NCBI RefSeq assembly: GCF_002454115.1
Contig: NZ_DKIH01000010.1
Span: 305,172-369,171 of the forward strand
Direction of reading: 5' to 3'
DNA: 64,000 nucleotides
Source of the DNA: Sphingopyxis sp. UBA6723
GTDB taxonomy: Bacteria; Pseudomonadota; Alphaproteobacteria; Sphingomonadales; Sphingomonadaceae
Part shown: in pieces, positions 9,172-17,798 of the stretch
Layout: each line of letters opens with the position of its first letter
How positions within the stretch are numbered: position 1 is the first letter of the stretch
Notes under the pieces: generated by a model
The model's input: the letters and a program-made list of their open reading frames with translations, nothing else
Told to the model about the DNA's origin: nothing
Databases searched by the model: none
Made by a program: the position numbers and the translations under genes

Positions 9172-10227
9172 CTATAATCCTTGGTTGTCTAATATATCAT
9201 TAAATTGATTCCAGGCGCTAAGAAGCCCGGTCTGGAAAGCTGACATGCTGTATCGAATGTTGACTCGTTCAGAGGCTTTGCGGCGCATAGTATCCAGCCG
9301 CGAGGGGTCGGCTTCGTATTCGGCTACTGTTCGCTCCACAGCAGTAATAAGCGCAGCAACGTCGCCCTCGGTTACCGGTACGCCGACATCTTTGTCGAAA
9401 TACTCCGCCGTCCCCAATCCGTCAAAGCCAACTACTACGCATCCGGCTGCCATCGCCTCCGCCGCAGGGAACCCAAGGGCTTCATGCTTGAGCAATGAGA
9501 TAAATATTCTGGTGCGCGAAAGTTTTGCCGCGACTTCGGCTCGCGGCATATTCTCCAGTGCTTCAATCCGATAACCGAGCAATCTGTCGCGGCGAACTAA
9601 GGCCTCGGCAATCAGTGCCGCTTCCCACGGTCGTTTGCGCGGCATGTACGTTATCAGCTTTTCTTTGCGCGCGTGAAATGGGAACTCGTGAGGTTTCATT
9701 GTAACCGGAAAAATTGCTCTTGGTTCCAAGCCCAACACGTTCAGATGCGACTGGCACACGTCGGCTATTCCAAACCAGAATCTGACTTTCGTTTTGGGAT
9801 CGAAGCCTCGCTCCAACGCGCGATGACAAGATGTCATCAGGGAGAAAGGATTTTGGACGAACACCGCAATATTCATGCCTTCAAAAGCCTCGATCGCTTC
9901 AGCCACTTGGAATTCCGGCGCTACAATCACGTCCGTGGGACGCAAATCGATCAACTGAAGCTTTTTCTTCCTTGAACCCAGCCAATCGCGGAAAATTTTT
10001 GCTCGCGCCCTTATGCGAGCGTGACGCCAATATACTCGCTGCATATTCTTCGTGTAAAACATGGGAACTGGGTCGGGATAGTCAGGATATCCTGAGTCCG
10101 CGGCGTTGTGAATCACAGCCGCACGATATCCCGATTTGTTCAATAACGCGACAACGTCGTAAATTACGGCAATGCCGCCCGATGCCGATTTTTCGTCGGG
10201 ACACAGAAAAAGATAGCGTCGGGTCAT
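9172..10227 (-). CDS. Glycosyltransferase, GT4-like
   Basis: This is a probable GT-B fold sugar transferase for exopolysaccharide assembly. The C-terminal half holds FISLLKHEALGFPAAEAMAAGCVVVGFDG, the nucleotide-sugar-binding E-x7-E region of GT4 enzymes, while the N-terminal half has a Rossmann-like start with LFLCPDEKSASGGIAVIYD. The length is 351 residues. It forms a tight pair with the pyruvyl transferase and lies in the AT-rich block. Confidence 0.82.
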   Translation of the reverse strand: MTRRYLFLCPDEKSASGGIAVIYDVVALLNKSGYRAAVIHNAADSGYPDYPDPVPMFYTKNMQRVYWRHARIRARAKIFRDWLGSRKKKLQLIDLRPTDVIVAPEFQVAEAIEAFEGMNIAVFVQNPFSLMTSCHRALERGFDPKTKVRFWFGIADVCQSHLNVLGLEPRAIFPVTMKPHEFPFHARKEKLITYMPRKRPWEAALIAEALVRRDRLLGYRIEALENMPRAEVAAKLSRTRIFISLLKHEALGFPAAEAMAAGCVVVGFDGLGTAEYFDKDVGVPVTEGDVAALITAVERTVAEYEADPSRLDTMRRKASERVNIRYSMSAFQTGLLSAWNQFNDILDNQGL

Positions 10228-10278
10228 ATAGAATCCCTACTTTGATACAGCATAACAAAAGTCATATTGGATTTCTGA

Positions 10279-11697
10279 TTATCTAGGCAGAGGCACATGC
10301 AATGCTTTTCGTCTCGCAACGTCTTTTTTATCTGTGGCAGAGGCGCTTGATCTGTCAGATTTCGGTCTTCTCGACTGTATGGACACCGAGAATATGGCCC
10401 CCGCCAAAATCCAAGTTATGGCACGAATGGATGAATTCGGAATACTGTCCAACAGGTTCACCGTTAGCAATATGCAAAGCGCCGCAGAGGTGAGCGATGT
10501 TTGACCCAGTCGTCGTCGATTCCACAGGAGGCGCGCGCAGCCGCCACAAAGCAGCCCGAACATCGACAGATAGCCAACCCATCCCCACATCCCCAGCGTA
10601 ATGATCCACGTGCCGTCGGTTATGCTCAGATCCTTGCCATCCTCTGGCGAAAAGATGCGATTGCGGCCCCAGCTGCCCCAACCGAAGATCGGCTTTTCGG
10701 CCGCGCGCTGCAACAACTGGTCTTCGTTGATCAAGCGGACACCCAGCGATCCCTGCCGGTCGGCGCTGAACGAACCGGTCAGTTCCGATATCGTCGTGGT
10801 GGGGACCAATCCGGCGCTGCGAATGGCGGGGTACAGCAACATCGTGATGCACACGGCGGCGGCGATCAACGCAACGCGCTTCGCGCGCAAAAAGGCGACA
10901 ATTGGGACGAAAACCGCCGCCAAGATCATGGCGCCGACCGATTTGCACAGTACCAGCAGCACCCCGAAATAGAGCGCGATCAGGCCCGCACGCGTCCTTT
11001 GCCGTCCCCTTGCCTCGCGCCAGCGCGCGATCGCTGCGGTCGCCGCCATCGCGCAAAAGATCGCGACCAGCAATCCGTGGCCCAGGAACACGACGGGGCG
11101 AAATCCGCCCGCGCGCATCTGCTGGCCAAAGCTATGCGGGAAAAAGCCATAAACCATGCGGTGCAGCTGCGGGCTCAATCGCACCTCGATCAGCATCAGC
11201 ACCGAATAGGCCAGCGCGGCGGTGACCAGGATGATGATTACCTGCCACCGCCGCTCGTCGTTGTTGATCAGGCCATAGGCCGCAACAAAGGGGATCAGGG
11301 TGATGGCGTTGACCGCGGCCTGCGCCAGCGCGTCGTACATCGTCATGCCGGGGATAAAGCGCTCGGCATAAATGAGCGGCTCGGGATTGAAAAAGGCGGT
11401 CAAAAAGGGCGACAGGACAAAAGTCGCGGCCAACGCGACCACAGCCGGGTCTTTCAGCGCGCCCAGCCATTTTTCGCGGACGAACAGGAAACAGCAAAGC
11501 AGGATCGACAGGTTCGAAATCACCGTCTTGTCCAGCGACGGCACCACCGGAATTTCGAACGACGTGCCGACCGGCAGGACCAGATAGGCGCCCAGCACCG
11601 ACCAGATCAGCGCGCGATGCGCGGGCAGCAGGATGAACAATATCATCGTCACCACCGGCCAGAAGGCCAGCATCGCATAGGCAAATATATTCGGAAT
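10279..11697 (-). CDS. O-antigen ligase/polymerase family membrane protein (Wzy-like)
   Basis: This multi-spanning protein probably polymerises the repeat unit at the periplasmic face. It has about ten hydrophobic helices and a large loop around residues 280-370 holding ...GWGSWGRNRIFSPEDG, typical of the Wzy_C/EpsH-like ligase family. ATG at 11673 gives 464 residues. A strong GAGGGGG motif lies 7 bases before an ATT codon at 11697 that would add MPNIFAYA to the N-terminus, so I set the start there provisionally. The 3' end, before about 10,500, is AT-rich like the neighbouring cassette. Confidence 0.83.
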   Translation of the reverse strand: MPNIFAYAMLAFWPVVTMILFILLPAHRALIWSVLGAYLVLPVGTSFEIPVVPSLDKTVISNLSILLCCFLFVREKWLGALKDPAVVALAATFVLSPFLTAFFNPEPLIYAERFIPGMTMYDALAQAAVNAITLIPFVAAYGLINNDERRWQVIIILVTAALAYSVLMLIEVRLSPQLHRMVYGFFPHSFGQQMRAGGFRPVVFLGHGLLVAIFCAMAATAAIARWREARGRQRTRAGLIALYFGVLLVLCKSVGAMILAAVFVPIVAFLRAKRVALIAAAVCITMLLYPAIRSAGLVPTTTISELTGSFSADRQGSLGVRLINEDQLLQRAAEKPIFGWGSWGRNRIFSPEDGKDLSITDGTWIITLGMWGWVGYLSMFGLLCGGCARLLWNRRRLGQTSLTSAALCILLTVNLLDSIPNSSIRAITWILAGAIFSVSIQSRRPKSDRSSASATDKKDVARRKALHVPLPR

Positions 11698-11727
11698 CGC
11701 CGTGCCCCCTCGTCAGCGCATCATGGT

Positions 11728-13452
11728 TCAGGCGCGCGCGACATTGCAATCGAGCAACGCCCGCATTTTGGGGCTGTCGGCGTCGGGCGTATCGTAACTG
11801 GCCTTTGCACCCCAGCTGCCCCAGCGGGTGCCTTGCGGCCCGACGCTGCTAAAATGGCCAAACATTTCACAGCCCAGGTCCCGATGAAACCTCAACAGCT
11901 CAACGTAAAGATTATACATGCGGGGGTGCGACTGGGCCGCCGCAAGCGCCCCATTATACGGCACATCCTTCTGCCCTTTCGGCTGAATATGCTGACCACT
12001 TTCATATGATACATATTTCAAACCGCTTGCCCGGCCAAACGCTACGATTTGAGCCCCCGGATTGTTTTGCCGTCTGCTGGCCAGCTCACTTTGCAGATCT
12101 TCAATGACCTGTTCTGGCGTGAGGCTTGCGCCCCGCTCAGCCCACTTCGCATATATCGCATCATTTGGACCGATATAAGCTGTCGGTGACACTGCATCCA
12201 ATCCGCCATTGTCCAGACACCATTGAATCGTCCGCTTCGACGCATCGAACCAGGCGGCCTGCACGGTGCCCACCCGAATCAGGCGTTTGCGCGCCTCACC
12301 CGACCATTCGCGCTCCCAGATCGCAAAATTGCGGCGGAACAGCGCCCCGATCCGTTCCGGATGGCCTTCGCCCTGCGTCTTTGCGCTGTCTTTCCACGCT
12401 TTGCCGCCCTTGGCTTCGACCAGCGCGCCGGCGAGCGGGGAGCGCAGCATCCACCCGGCCTGATGAAACATCCAGTTCCAGATCTCGTTCGAATATTCGA
12501 CATAGACTTTCAGGCTGGGGTCGAGCTTTTCGCGGACGAGCCGCGCAAATTGCGCGATATAATCGTCGGTCGCGCGGTGCGGGATACAGAACCACGGGTC
12601 GATCTGGAGCATGTTGCTCAGCTGGATCATCAGTTCGATCGCGACGCCGCCGGAAAATTTGAGCTCGAACGGCGTCGGTGCTGGACCCCAAATGGCTTCG
12701 GGATCGCCGGATACTGCGACCATCGTGTAAAAACTGGCGCGCTTGCGATCCTTCCAATGCTCTTCGGTCGAATTGTTCGTCGCGGCCCAATCCATGAAGC
12801 GCAGCGCGTGGAACGGGCGGCAAAAATCCAGGAACTCGGGCAAAAACGGATCGTCGGCCAGATTGCTGGCCTCATGCTCCGCGGCGACCAGCCGGATGTT
12901 ACGGACATGGTTCCCGAGCTTCGAGCGCTTGATCACCACGGCCTCGTAAAGCTTGCCGTCGTGGGTCATTTGCAGCACCAGCCGACCGGGCTTGCGCGAA
13001 ATCACTTTCGTGGCGGCCAAGCCGTCGATCTCGCCTTCACCGTCGTAGAGCAGGACATAGCGCCCGCGCTTCCGCACATTGGGAACATAGGTAAAGACGG
13101 TCTGCGGCTCCGCGGCGCCCGGAGCGGCGACCGGCACCTGTAGCGGATAACCGTCATCGTCATACTGAAAGGCAGCCTGCATCTTCGTATTATGCGGGCC
13201 GCTCCCGCTCAGGTTGCGGGTCAACCACGGCCGCGCGCCAAGAAACAGGTTCTTGAACGGAAACCCGGGTTCCCAATCGGCGATGCCGGCCAGGTTCATC
13301 CCGATCGGCAGTTTGGGGAAGCTCTCGCCGCGCGGTAGCGGCTCGACAGCGCTGCTCGTGAAATTTCCGGCCCACAGTCCGGTCAGGCCGAGCGCAACGA
13401 TCCCTGCTCCCGAGGCCGACCCGATGAGTAAAGAGCGTCGGTTTAGTCCCAT
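11728..13452 (-). CDS. Secreted glycoside-hydrolase-like protein with twin-arginine-type signal
   Basis: From ATG at 13452 (GAAGG 9 bases upstream) the protein has 574 residues and starts MGLNRRSLLIGSASG, a plausible Tat signal followed by a hydrophobic stretch. The central part includes YVEYSNEIWNWMFHQAGWM, which recalls the acid-base segment (N-E) of clan GH-A glycosidases, and a late YESGQH that could hold a second acid. I recognise it as the cellulose-binding or hydrolase-like protein often found in sphingomonad polysaccharide loci, but its substrate is unknown. It could trim or release the polymer in the periplasm. EpsI is directly upstream on the same strand and the polymerase directly downstream. 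Confidence 0.72.
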   Translation of the reverse strand: MGLNRRSLLIGSASGAGIVALGLTGLWAGNFTSSAVEPLPRGESFPKLPIGMNLAGIADWEPGFPFKNLFLGARPWLTRNLSGSGPHNTKMQAAFQYDDDGYPLQVPVAAPGAAEPQTVFTYVPNVRKRGRYVLLYDGEGEIDGLAATKVISRKPGRLVLQMTHDGKLYEAVVIKRSKLGNHVRNIRLVAAEHEASNLADDPFLPEFLDFCRPFHALRFMDWAATNNSTEEHWKDRKRASFYTMVAVSGDPEAIWGPAPTPFELKFSGGVAIELMIQLSNMLQIDPWFCIPHRATDDYIAQFARLVREKLDPSLKVYVEYSNEIWNWMFHQAGWMLRSPLAGALVEAKGGKAWKDSAKTQGEGHPERIGALFRRNFAIWEREWSGEARKRLIRVGTVQAAWFDASKRTIQWCLDNGGLDAVSPTAYIGPNDAIYAKWAERGASLTPEQVIEDLQSELASRRQNNPGAQIVAFGRASGLKYVSYESGQHIQPKGQKDVPYNGALAAAQSHPRMYNLYVELLRFHRDLGCEMFGHFSSVGPQGTRWGSWGAKASYDTPDADSPKMRALLDCNVARA

Positions 13453-13510
13453 CTTTTTGACCTTCGAATGTGGCATTGGATCGGGCCAACCGGGCGACCC
13501 CATCACTTTA

Positions 13511-14218
13511 TCAGAAGAGAACGGTCTCGCGGAAGGACGGGCTGGAGGTCGCAATGAAAGCTTTGATGAACATCCTGAGCGCACTTGCCGCACGTTCAGG
13601 ATCTTCCTCAAGCGTCGAGACCCTGAACAGCACACCGTCGGGCGTCACGCCGCGCGCGTTCGATAGGGCCATGGTCAGGCGCTGATCGGCCCACCCGATC
13701 GGAAACTCCTCGCCGACCCGCACCCAGTAGATGATCCGTTCGTTGAGACCGCCGCGGTCGGCCAAAAGCTCGCGTCCCAATAGCTTGCGGTTACCAGCAT
13801 CGATTGTTGCCGGTTTTGTCCAAACGATCGGAAAGCCGGCTGCCGGATAACACACCTCCGGACGGTGCACCTGCACATCGTTCCTTTGCACGCTGCTGTA
13901 GGCGATCAGAAACATAATCGCCGGCAGACCATTGCCTTCGTAGATGCGTGTTTCCAGATTCTCGTAAAGTTTGTCCTGACCTTCATCCTCGGCCGGCAAG
14001 ACCAGCTCGGCGCTTTTGCGCGAGGTCCAGCCGCCGACTTTGGGCGGAATCAGACGTTGAAAGCGCGCCTCCGCAATGGGGGACGCCAAGGCGCGCGGGG
14101 TGTTGAAATAGGAAACGGCTGCGCCTGCGGCGAGGCCAAGACCGACGACGACGCTGCGCCGATCAATTGCGGCTTTGACCTGCGGGTTGTCCGGCGCAGA
14201 ATGTTCGCTAATTGTCAT
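13511..14218 (-). CDS. EpsI-type exosortase-associated protein (V type)
   Basis: EpsI-like proteins accompany exosortases, sometimes as a fused domain, and are thought to act in the periplasm. From ATG at 14218 (CAGG upstream) the protein has 235 residues. It has an N-terminal DRRSVVVGLGLAAGAAVSYF signal or anchor, then the EpsI-type core with PPKVGGWTS near residue 59 and SSVQRNDVQVHRPEVCYPAAGF near 110, which carries the conserved H-x-P-E-x-C-Y-P motif. The stand-alone form with a Tat-like start fits the V type. It lies 58 bases before the hydrolase-like gene. Confidence 0.85.
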   Translation of the reverse strand: MTISEHSAPDNPQVKAAIDRRSVVVGLGLAAGAAVSYFNTPRALASPIAEARFQRLIPPKVGGWTSRKSAELVLPAEDEGQDKLYENLETRIYEGNGLPAIMFLIAYSSVQRNDVQVHRPEVCYPAAGFPIVWTKPATIDAGNRKLLGRELLADRGGLNERIIYWVRVGEEFPIGWADQRLTMALSNARGVTPDGVLFRVSTLEEDPERAASALRMFIKAFIATSSPSFRETVLF

Positions 14219-14362
14219 TTTCAATACCTGATTGGCTTCCACGCTTAGGCGGCGCACGGCAACTTCGCCAACGAAAAAGATCGTTAACAAAATCAAGCTA
14301 TTCTTGCAAAGGCGGTCGAACGCCTTAGTCGCACTTTGGAAAACTTACATAAAGGCTGAACG

Positions 14363-15580
14363 GTGCGCGTTGCCTATTTGATAAATCGCTATCCGGCCGC
14401 CAGCCATAGCTTCATACGGCGTGAAATCGAAGCCGTTGAGGCCGAAGGCACCGAAGTCTACCGCTTTTCCGTGCGACCTGCGCAGCTCGCAGAGTTGCCC
14501 GATGAACGGGATCGGGCCGAAGTTGCGAAGACCGTCGTGCTGCTCCGGCTTGGCATGTTTCGCCTGTTACTCGATATGTTGCAGGCAATGTTCCGTGCGC
14601 CGACGCGTTTCCTTGCGGCGATACGAACCGCCTTGTCGGGCGTCGAATGGAAGCTCGGCCCCGTGGTTCGGCGCGCCGCTTACCTTGCCGAGGCCGCTGC
14701 ACTGGCGCGCCGGTTGCGCGCGCAGCGCGTCGACCATCTGCACGCACATTTCGGCACCAATCCCGCCATGGTGGCGCGGATCGCCGGGAAATTATCCGGC
14801 ATCCCCTACAGCTTCACGGTTCATGGCCCCGACGAATTCGATGCGCCAGCCGCGCTCGACCTGCGTGGGAAAATCGCCGATTCGGCATTCTGCGTGGGGA
14901 TCAGCAGCTACGGACGCAGTCAGTTGATGCGCTGGAGCGCATTTGCCGACTGGACCAAGATCGAGGTGGTCCGCTGCGGCGTAGATGAAAGTTATTTGGC
15001 TGAGCGCGATCACTCCCGCCTGCCCGACGTTCCACATCTGTGCGCGGTAGCACGCCTTAGCGGACAAAAAGGGATACCCCTGCTGATCGAGGCGGCGGCA
15101 CGGCTCGTCAACGTCGGAAAAAGCTTCCGTCTGACGCTGGTCGGCGATGGCGAGATGCGGCCCGAGATTGAGGCGATGATCCATCGGCTCGATTTGCAAG
15201 ATGTGGTAACGATCACGGGATGGGCCAGTTCCGAAAAGGTCATCGACCATCTGCTCGGGTCGCGCGCGATGGTTTTGCCCAGCTTTGCCGAAGGGCTACC
15301 GGTCGTGATCATGGAAGCACTGGCGCTGGAGCGTCCCGTTGTCGTCACAGCGATCGCCGGAACACCTGAACTGGTGGACGAACAATGCGGCTGGCTGATG
15401 CCCGCCGGGTCAATTGACGCGCTGGTTGATGCGCTCGGCGCGGTGATCGACGCGCCGGTCGAGCGGCTGGCCGCAATGGGGCGGGTGGGGCGCGAGCGCG
15501 TGCTCGCGCGGCATGATTCTCGCGCAAATGGTCGGCAACTCAACGCGCTCTTTCACCATTATCGTCGCGGACCCGGGTGA
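14363..15580 (+). CDS. Glycosyltransferase, GT4 (WcaL/ExpE-like)
   Basis: This is a GT-B sugar transferase with the usual N-terminal start RVAYLINRYPAASHSFIRREI, a VDHLHAHFGTNPA segment near residue 123, and a C-terminal donor-binding region with LPSFAEGLPVVIMEALALERPVV near residue 311, holding the E-x7-E pattern. The length is 405 residues. GTG at 14363 is preceded by AAGG. It begins a plus-strand operon of five genes with stop-start overlaps. Confidence 0.88.
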   Translation: MRVAYLINRYPAASHSFIRREIEAVEAEGTEVYRFSVRPAQLAELPDERDRAEVAKTVVLLRLGMFRLLLDMLQAMFRAPTRFLAAIRTALSGVEWKLGPVVRRAAYLAEAAALARRLRAQRVDHLHAHFGTNPAMVARIAGKLSGIPYSFTVHGPDEFDAPAALDLRGKIADSAFCVGISSYGRSQLMRWSAFADWTKIEVVRCGVDESYLAERDHSRLPDVPHLCAVARLSGQKGIPLLIEAAARLVNVGKSFRLTLVGDGEMRPEIEAMIHRLDLQDVVTITGWASSEKVIDHLLGSRAMVLPSFAEGLPVVIMEALALERPVVVTAIAGTPELVDEQCGWLMPAGSIDALVDALGAVIDAPVERLAAMGRVGRERVLARHDSRANGRQLNALFHHYRRGPG

Positions 15581-16773
15581 TGCTCATCCTGTTGTGCTGG
15601 GTTATCGCGATCCCTCCCCTCGTTGCGCTCACGATTTTCAGCCTGGAGACCCTTCTCGGCGTGACACCGCTCAAGGCGACGCCCTCTCGCGGCGCAATGC
15701 CGACGACGCGGATATTGATCCCGGCGCATAATGAGGCAGGGACGATCGAGGTGACGCTTGCTCGCCTGGCCGCGATCATCGCCGACGATGTGCGCTTGCT
15801 GGTCGTGGCGGACAATTGCTCCGACGAAACGGCGAACATTGTGCGGCGGGCGGGGCATGCGGTCGTTGAGCGCTTCGATGCCGATAATCGCGGCAAGGGA
15901 TTTGCGCTGGCTTTTGGCATAGACCATCTGCGCCCCGACCCGCCCGCGTGCGTGATCATATTCGATGCCGATTGCGAGACAGATGCCGCATCGATTGCCG
16001 CATTGGCGAAGGCCAGCGTGGCCGGAAACATCGTGGTGCAGGCCAGCTACATATTGCAGCCCGATCTCACCGCCTCTCCCAAGGTACAGATTTCCAACTT
16101 CGCGTTCTGGATGAAGAATGTTGTGCGGCAGCGCGGCGGGCATCGCCTGGGGTCGGCGGCAGTACTGGTCGGAACGGGGATGGCTTTTCCGTGGAATGTC
16201 ATTGCCAATGCACCGCTCGCAACATCGGAAATCGTCGAGGATCTGGCGCTGGGTGTGCATCTGACCCGATCAGGGCAGCCCCCGACCTACCTTGAGAACG
16301 CCCTCGTCAAAAGTGTGGCCGCGACCGAGCAGGCCACGCTGGACCAGCGCACGCGCTGGGAAACGGGCTTTGTGGCGATCGCCCGATCCTTTGGTTTTCG
16401 AGCTCTGTGGGACGGGATTGCGACGGGCAATCGCAAGCTCTTTCAGCTCGGCCTCCACCTGCTCGTGCCGCCGCTCGCCCTGCTGCTGATGCTTTCGCTG
16501 ACGATCACGCTCGCGGTGGGGGTTGGAGCGTGGATAACCGGTCAGTGGGGCGCGTTCATTGCCCTCGGCCTCGCGCTCGCCGTCGCGTCGGCTGCGGTGC
16601 TGATCAACTGGCTGATCGCGGGGCGGAACTGGCTCGGTTTGCAGGCCATGCTGCGTTTGCCGCTCTACCTTCTCTGGAAAATCCCGGTTTATCTGCGCAT
16701 TGTGAAGCGCGAGGAGGTGGTCTGGAAACGCACCGAACGGTCAGCCATCCTGTCGGAAGACAAGGCCGAGTGA
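15577..16773 (+). CDS. Glycosyltransferase, GT2 with C-terminal membrane helices
   Basis: The N-terminal membrane segment is followed by a GT-A domain with ILIPAHNEAGTIEVTL near residue 46, the metal-binding FDADCETD near residue 128, and an EDLALGVHL segment (residues 216-224). Two or three membrane helices lie near residues 285-350. This layout resembles processive or membrane-bound GT2 enzymes, which use NDP-sugars on the cytoplasmic face. Its start overlaps the previous gene by 4 bases. Confidence 0.87.
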   Translation: MMLILLCWVIAIPPLVALTIFSLETLLGVTPLKATPSRGAMPTTRILIPAHNEAGTIEVTLARLAAIIADDVRLLVVADNCSDETANIVRRAGHAVVERFDADNRGKGFALAFGIDHLRPDPPACVIIFDADCETDAASIAALAKASVAGNIVVQASYILQPDLTASPKVQISNFAFWMKNVVRQRGGHRLGSAAVLVGTGMAFPWNVIANAPLATSEIVEDLALGVHLTRSGQPPTYLENALVKSVAATEQATLDQRTRWETGFVAIARSFGFRALWDGIATGNRKLFQLGLHLLVPPLALLLMLSLTITLAVGVGAWITGQWGAFIALGLALAVASAAVLINWLIAGRNWLGLQAMLRLPLYLLWKIPVYLRIVKREEVVWKRTERSAILSEDKAE

Positions 16774-17798
16774 TGCGCATCGCGGTGGCCATTGTGAATT
16801 ATCGCACCCCGACGATGGTGCTTGCCTGCCTTGATAGTCTGGGCCGCGAGCGAGAGGCGCTGCCATCGCTGCAAGCGATCGTGGTCGACAATGCGTCGGG
16901 CGACGATTCGGTCGCCATCTTGTCGGCCAGGCTTGGCGAAATGCCGTTCTCCGACTGGGTCCAGTTCCGTCCCTTGCCGCTCAACGGTGGGTTCGGCTGG
17001 GGGAATAATGAAGCTATCCTCACCCTGCTGGCGAGCGAGACGCCCCCCGACGCGATATTGCTGATCAACCCCGACGCGATGATCGAGCCGGGTGCGCTGG
17101 TTGCACTGGTCGAGGATATGGCGCGCCGCCCCGATGCGGGGGCGATTGGCAGTCAGCTGGTCAATCCGGACGGCAGCCTGTCGGGATCGGCCTTTCGCTT
17201 TCCATCGATTGCGCGCGAGTTTATGCGCGGGCTTGGCATCGGAGGCGTGGGGCGGCTGCTCGGGATAAAGCCCGTGCTTGTTCCGATCGGCGAACGTGGA
17301 CCTGTTGATTGGGCGACGGGCGCAAGCGTATTGATCCGCACGCAGGCCCTGCGCGATGCCGGTTTGTTTGACACCGGCTTTTTCCTCTATTTCGAGGAAG
17401 TGGAATTGATGCATCGCTTCGCCGGCCATGGCTGGAAATCCTATCATTGCCCCGAAAGCCGCGTCATGCACGTCGCAGGTGCCGCAACGGGTGTGGTGAA
17501 TGGTCAGCTGGAAGGCAGGCGTGCGCCCCCCGACTATATCTTTCAATCGCGTCACCGTTACTTCGCCCTCACCGCTGGCCGTTTCAGCGCCTGGCTGGCC
17601 GACGTCGCCTGGCTGACCGGGGATAGTTGCGCGCGCTTGATTGGATGGCTGGCTCCCACCCGGCCATCGCCCGACACGCAGGCCGAGCGAAACGCGTTGT
17701 TCCGGATCGGGCTGGGCGCCCGCGCGCGTGATACGGCGCGCGCCATCGCACGAACGAGCGACGCGCCCGGTCAGCCCCCGGCTTGGATGGACGGCTGA
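16773..17798 (+). CDS. Glycosyltransferase, GT2 (rhamnosyltransferase WbbL/RfbF-like)
   Basis: The protein starts MRIAVAIVNYRTPTMVLACL and has VVDNASGDDS near residue 37, NGGFGWGNNEAI, and the acceptor loop with FFLYFEEVELMHRF near residue 205, a pattern common in rhamnosyl- and related transferases of the RfbF-like group. The 341 residues are normal. The TGATG overlap with the previous stop shows translational coupling. The presence of rmlA in the window is consistent with a rhamnose donor, but the donor is not proved. Confidence 0.86.
   Translation: MRIAVAIVNYRTPTMVLACLDSLGREREALPSLQAIVVDNASGDDSVAILSARLGEMPFSDWVQFRPLPLNGGFGWGNNEAILTLLASETPPDAILLINPDAMIEPGALVALVEDMARRPDAGAIGSQLVNPDGSLSGSAFRFPSIAREFMRGLGIGGVGRLLGIKPVLVPIGERGPVDWATGASVLIRTQALRDAGLFDTGFFLYFEEVELMHRFAGHGWKSYHCPESRVMHVAGAATGVVNGQLEGRRAPPDYIFQSRHRYFALTAGRFSAWLADVAWLTGDSCARLIGWLAPTRPSPDTQAERNALFRIGLGARARDTARAIARTSDAPGQPPAWMDG

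Noticed and set aside
10501..12009. Long open frame on the plus strand through the polymerase and hydrolase-like genes
   Set aside because: It is the antisense shadow of two genes with clear membrane and motif patterns, is very rich in Arg, Gln and His, and has no family motif.
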